A stretch of DNA of 64,000 bases, from assembly GCA_964463695.1 (NCBI GenBank), contig CAYXCZ010000001.1, forward strand, positions 195,676-259,675, written 5' to 3'. Below, piece after piece: positions 14,963-23,472 of the stretch. Under the pieces are notes generated by a model. That model was given only the letters and a program-made list of their open reading frames with translations. It made no database searches and had not been told where the DNA came from. Position numbers and translations under genes: made by a program. Position 1 is the first letter of the stretch. Every line of letters begins with the position of its first letter. The stretch comes from JALNZU01 sp964463695 (GTDB lineage: Bacteria; Bacteroidota; Bacteroidia; Bacteroidales; F082).

Positions 14963-16885
14963 CTATTTAACAAAATACTTTTCGGCAACACTTAGATTAT
15001 GTTGATTGTTGCTTTTTAACCCTTCCTGACTAAACAGTGCTTCCACAGGCTTTTTATAATTCTCAAGTACTTTATGCCGAACCATCTTCAGCGTTGAGTT
15101 AATCATCAGGTTCTGCTCAGTAAATGCTTCATTTGCAATCACAAAAGAGCTCGGAATCCAGATCTCAGGAAATTGGTCTTTATATGCAGGATGGGTTTTA
15201 AATCTTTGAATATCCTGTTCAATCAGACGAATAAGCATTTCAGGAGTGCTCAGTACTTGCTGCGCTATTAATCGTCTGATTTTTTCTTCAACAAGGGTCA
15301 CAACAGCAACTGTATAGGGTTTCATATCGTTATAAACCATTACTTGCTGTGTGAATTCAGCGCAATTAATAATTGCCTCTTCAACCCCTTCAGGAGAATA
15401 TTTTTCGCCATTAGCTGAAATCAGTAAGGCCTTTTCCCTTCCAACAACGACCAGAAAACCATCCTCATCAAAATATCCTAAATCACCGGTATACAACCAG
15501 TTATCAACTATCGATTCGCTGGTGGCATGCTCATTCAGGTAATAACCTTTCATCACATTGTTGCCTCGGATAATAATCTGTCCTTTTTTTCCGACAGGAA
15601 GTTCGTTACCTGCTCCGTCGATAATTTTGCATTCAACATTGGGAATAACTTTGCCCGATGTACCCAACTTATAAGTTCCGGGTGTGTTGGCCGAAATGAT
15701 AGGAGTAGCCTCAGTGAGGCCATAGCCTTGAAAAACAGGAACTCCAACTGCCGAAAAAAACTGCTGCTGCGAAATATCCAACAACGCTCCTCCCCCAACG
15801 CAAAAGCGGATACTATTACCAAAAACACCCTGAAGTTTCTTAAATATCAATTGGTAGGCAAGCCAATAAATAATCTTTTTCTGTAGTGCTACACCTTTAA
15901 CCCTTTGATATCCATTACCCTTAATTTCGATTCCGGCTTTCAATCCCGAATCAAATATTTTCTTTATCAACCCGCCTTTTGCCGCTACTCCATCTTTCAT
16001 TTTCGACATGAAATTTCCGGTAAGAGCAGGAACTGTTAATATGAAATGTGGGTTTGCTTCTTTCAGGTTGATTGGAATATTCTTCAAGGCATTCTTGCTT
16101 CCCCCGCGGGCATCAACAAAGTAAATCGACAAGCCTTTGACAGCACTTGCATAAATACCAACTGTATGGGCAAATGAATGGTCGAGCGGTAAAATGATCA
16201 ACAGGCGGTCGCGTTGCTGCACATCAAAAAACTGCATAGCATCCGAACTATTCGCATAATAATTCAAATGCGTGAGCATGATTCCCTTTGGATTTCCCGT
16301 CGTTCCTGAAGTATATGAAATAGTAACAACCTGATCTTCTTTTATTTTACTCTCGACTTCGGCAAGAACTGAAGCAGGCAGGTTTTTGCCATGAGCATAC
16401 AAATCGCTAACGATAAGCACCGAATCTAAATCAATGCCTTTTTCATTTAACAGCTTATAATAGGGTTTCAGATCCTCATCCATGAAAATAATCTTCAAAC
16501 GCGTCAGCTGCTCCTGACAAACACTCACGAGTGCTTTTTCAATTGTATTGGCCGAAACAACCAACCCTTTACAATCAGCATGATCAATGCGAAAATGGAT
16601 TTCCTCAGGCAACAGCTTTATCGACAGTGGCACATTCACACAGCCTGCCATCAATATTCCGTACTCCGTTATCACCCAATCGTTCCTACCTTCAGCCAGC
16701 AGAGCTATCCTGTCGTTGAACTGAAAGCCATGTTCCAGCAAAGCCAATGCGAAATGGGAAGATTTCTCCAGAACCTCGGAGAATGATTGAGTAAACCATC
16801 CTTCATCCGATTTTTGACTCAGATATGGTGATGTTGAAAATCGGTGAGCCGCATCCCGCAGCAGTTGAATTACAGTACGTTGCAT
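14963..16885 (-). CDS. Long-chain acyl-CoA synthetase (AMP-forming)
   Basis: 640 residues of the adenylate-forming superfamily. The P-loop SYTSGTTGNPKGIMLTH lies near 190, with GYGLTEATPIISAN near 400 and the hinge region YTGDLGYFDEDGFLVVVGREK near 470. It activates fatty acids with ATP and CoA at the inner face of the membrane. It sits between the MerR regulator and the sigma factor gene, all on the minus strand, with its own short upstream gap. Whether it belongs to the same regulon is unknown. Confidence 0.92.
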   Translation of the reverse strand: MQRTVIQLLRDAAHRFSTSPYLSQKSDEGWFTQSFSEVLEKSSHFALALLEHGFQFNDRIALLAEGRNDWVITEYGILMAGCVNVPLSIKLLPEEIHFRIDHADCKGLVVSANTIEKALVSVCQEQLTRLKIIFMDEDLKPYYKLLNEKGIDLDSVLIVSDLYAHGKNLPASVLAEVESKIKEDQVVTISYTSGTTGNPKGIMLTHLNYYANSSDAMQFFDVQQRDRLLIILPLDHSFAHTVGIYASAVKGLSIYFVDARGGSKNALKNIPINLKEANPHFILTVPALTGNFMSKMKDGVAAKGGLIKKIFDSGLKAGIEIKGNGYQRVKGVALQKKIIYWLAYQLIFKKLQGVFGNSIRFCVGGGALLDISQQQFFSAVGVPVFQGYGLTEATPIISANTPGTYKLGTSGKVIPNVECKIIDGAGNELPVGKKGQIIIRGNNVMKGYYLNEHATSESIVDNWLYTGDLGYFDEDGFLVVVGREKALLISANGEKYSPEGVEEAIINCAEFTQQVMVYNDMKPYTVAVVTLVEEKIRRLIAQQVLSTPEMLIRLIEQDIQRFKTHPAYKDQFPEIWIPSSFVIANEAFTEQNLMINSTLKMVRHKVLENYKKPVEALFSQEGLKSNNQHNLSVAEKYFVK

Positions 16886-16972
16886 GAAATACCCTTATTT
16901 AGGGCTGCAAGTTAACGAAAATGCATTTTTGATAGGCAATTTTCCCTTAACTTATTCTGTAAATAAAGGGCT

Positions 16973-17860
16973 TTAGTTGGAGTGCGCCTTCAGAAAACGC
17001 TTAAACTCCATTGCACTGGAAACTGTGCGTACATTTTCAGGTAATTCAAAATTGATATTGGCTGCCTGAATACCGCTAACAAACAATTGCTTTGAATTAA
17101 AATGTTCTGATAACAGCAGGATATATTTCTTCATTTCAGGAAGTGTCACTGCTGACACAAAATAGGTCGCAATCAAATCAGGTTCAATAGTTTGAGCAAC
17201 AGAAAACAAATCGAACATGGGCACATTCTGTCCTAAATAAATCACTTTAAAGCCATGCTTGCGGGCGAGGTAATAATATGTCAGCAGGCCAATTTCGTGC
17301 AATTCCCATTCAGGAAGGAAAAGGATTACCTTTTTTGCTTTTGGATCATGAATTGCAGGCAAGCTGTCGATGGCTACGCATAACTTCATGCGTATCAGGT
17401 TAGAAATAAAATGTTCCTGAGCGGGGTTGATCGTTCCTGTTTGCCAGAGAATGCCAATCTTCTCAAAAAATGGGTAAATGATATGATAAAGGGTGTCTTC
17501 AAACCCTATTTTGATGATGCTTTGGTTGAGAATTTTCTCGAAACGATCTTCGTTCAACTCGATCATTGCCACCACCAAACTCTCAATCTGACTTAAATAA
17601 TCGGATTCCGGACGAATGACCTCCATGATCTTTTGGTTGAGCTCGCTGGTGCTCATGCCGGCAATTTTCGAAATCTTTATTCCATGTCGGTTTAAAATCG
17701 AAATATTCAGCAAACGCTTCAGGTCTTCGTCGGTATAAAACCTGATATTGGTATCCGACCTGTCGGGATCAACAATAGCGTAGCGTTTCTCCCAAATTCT
17801 TATCGTATGCGCCTTGACGTTAGTTAGGCGTTCCAAATCTTTTATTGAATATGATGACAT
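16973..17860 (-). CDS. MerR-family regulator with cobalamin-binding domain (CarH/LitR-like)
   Basis: 295 residues. The MerR winged helix is at 3-70 (YSIKDLERLTNVKAHTIRIWEKRY). The helical cap carries Trp139, nine residues, then Glu149-His150, the Wx9EH motif of light-sensing CarH. The Rossmann domain has Glu186-x-His188-x-x-Gly191 (ELHEIG), whose His is the lower axial cobalt ligand. The residue after the Trp is Gln rather than the His of Thermus CarH, which bonds cobalt after light. It should bind adenosylcobalamin and repress in the dark. No carotenoid or photolyase gene is adjacent. ECF sigma and TIGR01777 genes nearby resemble LitR-type regulons. Confidence 0.9.
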   Translation of the reverse strand: MSSYSIKDLERLTNVKAHTIRIWEKRYAIVDPDRSDTNIRFYTDEDLKRLLNISILNRHGIKISKIAGMSTSELNQKIMEVIRPESDYLSQIESLVVAMIELNEDRFEKILNQSIIKIGFEDTLYHIIYPFFEKIGILWQTGTINPAQEHFISNLIRMKLCVAIDSLPAIHDPKAKKVILFLPEWELHEIGLLTYYYLARKHGFKVIYLGQNVPMFDLFSVAQTIEPDLIATYFVSAVTLPEMKKYILLLSEHFNSKQLFVSGIQAANINFELPENVRTVSSAMEFKRFLKAHSN

Positions 17861-17872
17861 AGTTTTATGATA

Positions 17873-17880
17873 GCAAAATA
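17873..17880 (-). promoter_or_regulatory. Possible -7 element of the merR gene
   Basis: TATTTTGC on the minus strand, one T short of TAnnTTTGC, lies 13 bases before the start codon. An inverted repeat lies just upstream. Confidence 0.4.
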
Positions 17881-17893
17881 GTGAGTAGTAAAC

Positions 17894-17917
17894 ATTGAAC
17901 GAAGATAAATGTTCAAT
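17894..17917. promoter_or_regulatory. Inverted repeat upstream of merR, candidate operator
   Basis: ATTGAAC, ten bases, GTTCAAT: a perfect 7-bp inverted repeat between the divergent merR and outer-membrane protein genes. Its half-site differs by one base from the GTTTAAT variant of the TTGTTTAA boxes. It could be the autoregulatory site of the MerR protein. Confidence 0.5.
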
Positions 17918-18022
17918 AAAATGTTAAAAAATCTTAGTTCGTTGCATAAAATGTACTAAAGTCGGAATAGTTTTTTGCAACCATTGACCGGGAATTTCAT
18001 CTTGACTACAAAAAACAAAGTG

Positions 18023-18619
18023 ATGCATAAGATTATTACGTTAAGCCTGATTTTTTGTTTAGCAGCAAGTTTGACCGTTCAAGCCCAGAAAGAACATGCT
18101 GTCGATCTGCATGTTTCAATCGCCGATGCGATACCCATTAATTTTGCTCAGTTAGTTGGTTCTGCCAGCTATGAGTCAAAAAGTGGTTACATTATAGGTA
18201 TTGGTTATCATCTAAAAAACGGACGTAACAGCTTCCTTACTGGACTTGATTTTGGCCATTATAGTTACAATTCTTCCTGGATCGATGGTTATGGTATGGA
18301 ACAACACAGCAGTGAACCTATTATCGTTTCGCTGCTTACAATTCCGCTGAACTACAGCAGGGAACTTCGTTACAGGTTCCATTTCGGGCTCGGCCCTTTT
18401 CTGGGAATGGAGCTCAACCCCGACCGCGATGGGTTTGACCTGCAGACCGGAGTAGGATTTAACCTGTTCCTTCAAAAACGTTTCAGGCTGGGTGAAAAAT
18501 TTGAAATCGGAATTACGCCGGAGTTAAAGCTTCATTCCATCATTCCTACAACATGGGAACGCTATCACCGAAAGTTGCTTGAGGCCAACTTGCGCATTTC
18601 GCTGCATAAAGTGTTATAA
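18023..18619 (+). CDS. Probable outer-membrane beta-barrel protein
   Basis: 198 residues from an ATG that begins a clear signal peptide (MHKIITLSLIFCLAASLTVQ then AQ). The mature part has alternating aromatic and polar strands with Gly/Tyr-rich turns (GYIIGIGYHLKNG, FHFGLGPFLGMELN) and a final strand ANLRISLHKVL, which suggests a small porin-like barrel. No family is recognised. It is divergent from merR and its end overlaps the decayed peroxiredoxin gene by 6 bp. Confidence 0.65.
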   Translation: MHKIITLSLIFCLAASLTVQAQKEHAVDLHVSIADAIPINFAQLVGSASYESKSGYIIGIGYHLKNGRNSFLTGLDFGHYSYNSSWIDGYGMEQHSSEPIIVSLLTIPLNYSRELRYRFHFGLGPFLGMELNPDRDGFDLQTGVGFNLFLQKRFRLGEKFEIGITPELKLHSIIPTTWERYHRKLLEANLRISLHKVL

Positions 18620-19080
18620 GACATCTTGCTGTAATTTTTGCAGGGCCTCGGAAACATGTTTTTCCGCATTAAGCTGAGAGTTAAACTGATAGATAAGTTT
18701 ACCTTCCAGATCTATAACATAAGTTACCCTCCCCGGTAGCAGTCCGAACAAATCAGACGGTACGTTAAAGAGTTTTCTAACTTCATTATCTACATCGCTT
18801 AAAAGCCGAAAACTCAGGCGGTATTTGTCAGCAAACTTTTTATGTGAACTCACATCATCAGCACTGATGCCAAAAACTTCGGCGTTCACTGCTTTAAAAT
18901 CCTCGAACTGATCGCTGAAGCTTCATGCTTCTTTGGTGCAGCCGGGAGTATCGTCCTTAGGGTAAAATAAATCATCAATTTTTTTAACCTGATAAAATCT
19001 TATAAATCAACTCATTCTCTATTCTGATCCTGCAACCTGAAAACCGGAATCTTATCCCCTACCTTTAAGTTTTGTTTCAT
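18614..19080 (-). pseudogene. Decayed PrxQ/BCP peroxiredoxin gene
   Basis: Reading from the ATG that overlaps the upstream TIGR01777 stop (ATGA), the frame gives MKQNLKVGDKIPVFRLQDQN, then an in-frame TGA at 19014 and TAA at 19002. A one-base loss in a T-run within the YFYPKDD motif shifts the frame. The second frame has DDTPGCTKEA with the peroxidatic Cys intact, then TGA at 18925 exactly where the resolving Cys belongs, then an intact 91-codon C-terminal half (VFGISADDVSSH..). Four lesions mean that no full thiol peroxidase can be made. A GTG at 18889 leaves the C-terminal part open but without the active site. Confidence 0.85.
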
Positions 19081-19991
19081 TTTTTCAACCTGTCATTGAG
19101 CGATTCCACAATATCGGTATAATGAAATTGAAACCCCTCTTCAACTAACCGTTTAGGGGAGGCTTTCGTGCCCTTGAGCAACAGCTCGTTTCCCATTTCG
19201 CCCAAAGCCATTTTGATAGCAAAAGCGGGTGTCGGAAGTACAGAAGGCCGTCCAATGGCTTTACCTATTGCATGTGCCATTTCATATTGCTGCACCGGCT
19301 GAGGAGAAACAAGGTTATACGCTCCGCTACTTTTTGTATTGTTGAACAAAAACAAGATCGCTTCAATCTCATCTTCAATGTCAATCCATGAGAGCCATTG
19401 TTTTCCGCTACCTATCTTTCCTCCGGCAAAAAACCGGAAAGGTATTACCATCTTTGGCAGTGCACCGCCGTTCTCCGACAGCACCACCCCCGACCTGATA
19501 ACAATCAAACGTTCTGTTATTTCCTTAAGCCCTGCAGCAGCAAGCTCCCATTTATAGCTTACTTCAGCCAGAAATCCTGTTCCAACCTCATCATCTTCAG
19601 TAAAAGCTTTGTCATCATCGAAGCCATAATAACCTATTGCTGAAGCTTGTATAACAGTGTCAAGTTTTATTTCAGCGGCTTTGAGGAGCTTATGCAATGC
19701 CTCTACCGTTTGTACACGACTCCAAAGAATAGCTTCTTTACGTTTTTCGGTCCAACGCGCATCGCCAATACCTGTACCTGCCAGATTGATAAGCACTTTG
19801 CTACCCTCAAGGAGGGCGGCCAAATGTGAAGGCGGCTGATGCCAGTCAGCAAAATGAATTCCCGCGCCCATGAATTTTTTTCTGGCAGCAGGCACATTTC
19901 TGGTGATAATAACCAGCTCATGCTTTCCAGTTAACCGTTTGACAAGCGCTTCACCTATCAAACCAGTTGCTCCGGCAATGATGATTTTCAT
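19077..19991 (-). CDS. TIGR01777-family epimerase/SDR protein
   Basis: 304 residues. The chosen ATG starts at the Rossmann motif MKIIIAGATGLIGEALVKRL; further upstream codons are not supported. It is an extended short-chain dehydrogenase-like protein with Tyr in SAIGYYG (about 120) and a C-terminal DUF1731 segment (LLKGTKASPKRLVEEGFQF). The substrate is unknown. The family recurs in light/B12-controlled gene sets with LitR/CarH regulators, and a TTGTTTAAC box lies 37 bases upstream. Its stop overlaps the start of the decayed peroxiredoxin gene, so the two were once an operon. Confidence 0.9.
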   Translation of the reverse strand: MKIIIAGATGLIGEALVKRLTGKHELVIITRNVPAARKKFMGAGIHFADWHQPPSHLAALLEGSKVLINLAGTGIGDARWTEKRKEAILWSRVQTVEALHKLLKAAEIKLDTVIQASAIGYYGFDDDKAFTEDDEVGTGFLAEVSYKWELAAAGLKEITERLIVIRSGVVLSENGGALPKMVIPFRFFAGGKIGSGKQWLSWIDIEDEIEAILFLFNNTKSSGAYNLVSPQPVQQYEMAHAIGKAIGRPSVLPTPAFAIKMALGEMGNELLLKGTKASPKRLVEEGFQFHYTDIVESLNDRLKK

Positions 19992-20027
19992 TATTTGAGT
20001 TTTATTTATAACAGTTCGTATGCCCAA

Positions 20028-20036
20028 TTGTTTAAC
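20028..20036. promoter_or_regulatory. TTGTTTAAC box upstream of the TIGR01777 gene
   Basis: A copy identical to the sigma-region box (GTTAAACAA read on the minus strand), placed 37 bases before the TIGR01777 start. It lies between this gene and the divergent MATE transporter. It links these genes to the sigma-factor box cluster. Confidence 0.5.
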
Positions 20037-20088
20037 CTCATCAAAAAAATGCTTTATTATTGAAATCATAATAAATCGAACTTTCAAG

Positions 20089-20096
20089 TACCTTTG
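20089..20096 (+). promoter_or_regulatory. -7 element for the MATE transporter
   Basis: TACCTTTG followed by C matches TAnnTTTGC and lies 17 bases before the GTG start. It supports that start and a short leader. Confidence 0.55.
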
Positions 20097-20113
20097 CAGC
20101 CAATTTTTGATTA

Positions 20114-21445
20114 GTGGAAGTAAACATCTCTTACAAGCGCATCTGGAGTATAGCCTACCCTATTATCCTGGGAAGCGTAGCCCAAAATCTTATTAACGTT
20201 ACCGACACCGCCTTTTTAGGCCGGGTTGGCGAAGTGGAGCTTGGAGCATCTGCACTTGGCGGGATGTTTTATTTTGTGCTGTTTATGTTGGCCCTGGGTT
20301 TCGGTACGGGCACTCAAATCATTATCTCACGCCGTCATGGCGAAGGTAACAGCCACCTTATCGGCAAGACTTTCGACCATGCCCTTTATTTTATGCTGCC
20401 TTTGTCGTTTGTCGCTTTTTTCATTTTGTACTTTTTCTCGACACCCATACTCAGAGCGGTAATAGAAAGTGACAGCATTTTCGAAGCCTCGGTAGCCTTT
20501 TTAAAATACCGCATGCCGGGAATATTTTTCGTTTTCGGTCAGATTCTTTTCAGGTCGTTTTACATCGGGATAGCGAAAACCAAGGTCATCACATGGAGTA
20601 CCCTCGTGATGGCAGGTGTAAACATCGTGCTGGATTACGGACTTATTTTCGGTAAATTAGGCATGCCTCAAATGGGCCTTGAAGGTGCAGCTATAGCCTC
20701 AACAATTGCTGAAGGAATCGCACTTGCATTTCTGATTGCGTATGTTATTTACCATCAGCACCATAAGAAATATCACCTGTTTGTTTTCGAACGTTTCGAC
20801 AAGGAATTGTTTCACAGAAACTTCAAATTATCTTCTCCAATAATGTTACAAAACTTCCTTTCACTGGGAGTTTGGTTTGCCTTTTTCCTCATCGTTGAGA
20901 AACTTGGTGAGCATGCTTTGGCTGTTTCCAACATCATCAGAAGTGTCTATATCGTGCTGATGATACCCATCTGGGGCTTTGCCTCAGCAGCCAATTCGAT
21001 GGTCAGCTATCTTATCGGTATGCGAAAAGAGGCTTTAGTTTTCCTGTTGCTGAAAAGGATTGTCATCATGACAACCTCCGGGGTTTTTGCACTTGTGATC
21101 CTGAGCTTGTTTGTTCCCGAAGCGCTGATACGCATTTATACCGATAATCAGGAGTTGATCAGCATGAGCGTGCCTGTGCTCAGAGTCGTTAATATTGGAG
21201 CTGTATTTCTTGCAACAGGTTTTGTTTTGTTCAACGGAGTAATGGGAACGGGAAAGACAAATATCTCGTTTGTGATTGAGATAGTGGTGCTATTACTTTA
21301 CTTGTTCTATGTTTTAGTTGTGGTGAACTATCTTGGAGGCGGTGTCACGATAGCCTGGACAGCAGAAATTTTATACGGAGTCCTCTTAACCGCATTATCG
21401 CTTCTCTACCTTTTGAAAGGGAAATGGCGGCATTCTTCTCTTTAA
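20114..21445 (+). CDS. MATE-family multidrug/toxin exporter
   Basis: 443 residues with 12 predicted membrane helices in two MatE halves. The N-terminus reads SIAYPIILGSVAQNLINVTDTAFLGRVG, and the second half starts near SSPIMLQNFLSLGVWFAFFLIVEKLGEHALAVSNIIRS. It likely exports cationic compounds using a Na+ or H+ gradient; the substrate is not predictable. The start codon is GTG, placed by the -7 element just upstream and by the start of the first helix. Confidence 0.92.
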   Translation: MEVNISYKRIWSIAYPIILGSVAQNLINVTDTAFLGRVGEVELGASALGGMFYFVLFMLALGFGTGTQIIISRRHGEGNSHLIGKTFDHALYFMLPLSFVAFFILYFFSTPILRAVIESDSIFEASVAFLKYRMPGIFFVFGQILFRSFYIGIAKTKVITWSTLVMAGVNIVLDYGLIFGKLGMPQMGLEGAAIASTIAEGIALAFLIAYVIYHQHHKKYHLFVFERFDKELFHRNFKLSSPIMLQNFLSLGVWFAFFLIVEKLGEHALAVSNIIRSVYIVLMIPIWGFASAANSMVSYLIGMRKEALVFLLLKRIVIMTTSGVFALVILSLFVPEALIRIYTDNQELISMSVPVLRVVNIGAVFLATGFVLFNGVMGTGKTNISFVIEIVVLLLYLFYVLVVVNYLGGGVTIAWTAEILYGVLLTALSLLYLLKGKWRHSSL

Positions 21446-21450
21446 TCTTA

Positions 21451-22062
21451 CTACAGCTGACCGTTTTCAATCATTAAAACAATGGTCTCGATAAGTTCAT
21501 CCTCGCCCTGAGCATCGTATTCGGTTTTTAAGTTATAGCCCCAGATGCGCGCAAATCCCTGATAAAAAAATGCAGTAACCCCACCCCTCAAATCTTTAAG
21601 TAAGGTGTATGATGTAGCTTTAGTCTCCCTGTCGATAAGCTTGATAAGGATCTTTCCCTGGGTAAATGTTAAGTCGCGAAGCTCTGCACCAAACTGCTCA
21701 TTGATCTCATCTTCAGCTTTTTTCATTATTCTTTTACGTTCCTTCTCGGTGGGGGCAGCCTGCAGCATCGCTTCGTACTGACGAAGTTTAATACCTGCAA
21801 GGCGTGCATATGGATACACCTTTTTCACGTTGTAAATCATCTTTTCGATGCGTCGGATATCCCTTCGGGTATCAAACAACCGCATCGCATACACCGGAAC
21901 TTCAGGTAACTGAACAAGGGGGATGGTATCGTTACCAACGATTTTTGCAAAAACAACAATCGAATCTGTTCTGTGCAGGGGCATTTTACCTGTAACAATT
22001 TCCTGAGAGAATACCGTTGTACCCGCCAAAAAAAGTAAAACAGAAAGGATGATTTTTGTCAT
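21451..22062 (-). CDS. DUF4294 family protein
   Basis: 203 residues from an ATG that begins a signal peptide (MTKIILSVLLFLAGTTVFSQ). The sequence YAMRLFDTRRDIRRIEKMIYNVKKVYPYARLA and the C-terminal GYNLKTEYDAQGEDELIE are typical of this Bacteroidota-restricted family of unknown function, likely periplasmic. It converges on the MATE gene with 5 bp between their stop codons. Confidence 0.8.
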   Translation of the reverse strand: MTKIILSVLLFLAGTTVFSQEIVTGKMPLHRTDSIVVFAKIVGNDTIPLVQLPEVPVYAMRLFDTRRDIRRIEKMIYNVKKVYPYARLAGIKLRQYEAMLQAAPTEKERKRIMKKAEDEINEQFGAELRDLTFTQGKILIKLIDRETKATSYTLLKDLRGGVTAFFYQGFARIWGYNLKTEYDAQGEDELIETIVLMIENGQL

Positions 22063-22168
22063 AATCGTTACGAACTGATCAAAATTGAAAATTTGTTGAA
22101 GCACTTCTTGCTTGACGTTCCAAAATATCAACAATTGTGCCACCCAATTTTCCTTCAATTACCTATTC

Positions 22169-22200
22169 AAAAAAAAAGCCGATCAATCTTCTGATCGGCT
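22169..22200 (-). terminator. Terminator of the clpP-clpX transcript
   Basis: A nine-bp perfect stem AGCCGATCA/TGATCGGCT with a 5-base loop is followed on the minus strand by eight or more T. It lies about 25 bases after the clpX stop. Confidence 0.9.
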
Positions 22201-22224
22201 GTTATTCTATTGTATCAAGCTGAT

Positions 22225-23469
22225 CTATGCAACTTTAAGTTTTGAAAGACCTGTCTTGCTGAACTTTGCTTCGGCATACGCTTTTGTGACAACCAACTCT
22301 TTCACTTCGTTTTGTGAAGGCATCTCAAACATATCATCCGTCAAAATTGCTTCAAAAATGGCACGAAGTCCGCGGGCACCCAGTTTAAATTCGATGGATT
22401 TTTCAACGATGTAATCAAACACTTCAGGCTCAATGATCAGTTTGATTCCATCCATTTCAAACAAGCGCACAAACTGTTTTACCAAAGCATTCTTCGGCTC
22501 AGTGATGATACGCTTCATCGTTTCCGGTGTGAGGGGATGCAAATAAGTCAGAATGGGTAGCCTGCCGACAATCTCAGGTATTAAACCGAATTTCTTTAAG
22601 TCGGCAGGTGAGATATACTGCAGCAAGTGATCTTTGTCGACCTGGTCTTTTTTATCCTTACCATATCCAACAACATTGGTATGATGTCGGGCAGCAATGA
22701 TGCGTTCAACACCATCGAAAGCGCCTCCGGCAATAAAGAGCACGTTTTTGGTATCCACCTGAATCATTTTTTGTTCAGGATGCTTCCTTCCTCCCTGAGG
22801 CGGGACATTCACAATCGTTCCTTCAAGAAGTTTCAGCAATGCCTGTTGCACACCTTCACCCGACACATCACGTGTGATGCTTGGATTGTCGCTCTTACGT
22901 GCAATTTTATCGATTTCGTCTATAAAAACAATGCCTCTCTCGGCTGCTTTTACATCATAATCAGCAGCCTGGAGTAAACGGGTAAGGATGCTTTCAACAT
23001 CTTCGCCAACATATCCGGCCTCGGTAAGAACTGTTGCATCAGCAATTGCAAAAGGCACATGCAACATGCGTGCGATGGTGCGGGCAAGTAAAGTTTTACC
23101 GGTACCTGTCTCACCAACAAGAATGATATTCGACTTCTCAATCTCAACATCATCTTTTGCTTTAGAAGCAACTACCTGATCTATACGCTTATAATGATTA
23201 TATACGGCCACTGCCAATATCCTTTTCGCTTCATCCTGACCAATAACATACTGATCAAGGAAGTTCTTGATATCGAGCGGCTTTAGTACTTTAAAATCGG
23301 ATTTTAAGGCTGTTCCTTTTTGGTTCGACACCAACAATTCTTCCCTGAGAATTGTATTGGCCTGCTCAACACACTGATCGCAGATGTAGCCATCCAAGCC
23401 CGAGATAAGCAAGCGAACATCGGTGCGTGAACTACCACAAAAAGAACATGCGTCTTTCTTTTTTGCCAT
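22225..23469 (-). CDS. clpX: ATP-dependent Clp protease ATPase subunit ClpX
   Basis: 414 residues. A C4 zinc-binding domain has Cys8, Cys11, Cys30 and Cys33. The AAA+ module has Walker A GETGTGKT near 120 and Walker B IVFIDEIDKI, plus the GYVGEDVES pore segment. It unfolds tagged proteins and feeds them to ClpP. It lies 3 bp after clpP in the order tig-clpP-clpX, a common bacterial arrangement. Confidence 0.97.
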   Translation of the reverse strand: MAKKKDACSFCGSSRTDVRLLISGLDGYICDQCVEQANTILREELLVSNQKGTALKSDFKVLKPLDIKNFLDQYVIGQDEAKRILAVAVYNHYKRIDQVVASKAKDDVEIEKSNIILVGETGTGKTLLARTIARMLHVPFAIADATVLTEAGYVGEDVESILTRLLQAADYDVKAAERGIVFIDEIDKIARKSDNPSITRDVSGEGVQQALLKLLEGTIVNVPPQGGRKHPEQKMIQVDTKNVLFIAGGAFDGVERIIAARHHTNVVGYGKDKKDQVDKDHLLQYISPADLKKFGLIPEIVGRLPILTYLHPLTPETMKRIITEPKNALVKQFVRLFEMDGIKLIIEPEVFDYIVEKSIEFKLGARGLRAIFEAILTDDMFEMPSQNEVKELVVTKAYAEAKFSKTGLSKLKVA

Positions 23470-23472
23470 CGT

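Noticed and set aside
18923..18925. Selenocysteine codon in the peroxiredoxin
   Set aside because: TGA replaces a Cys codon, but the same gene also has an upstream TGA, a TAA and a frameshift, which fits decay and not recoding.
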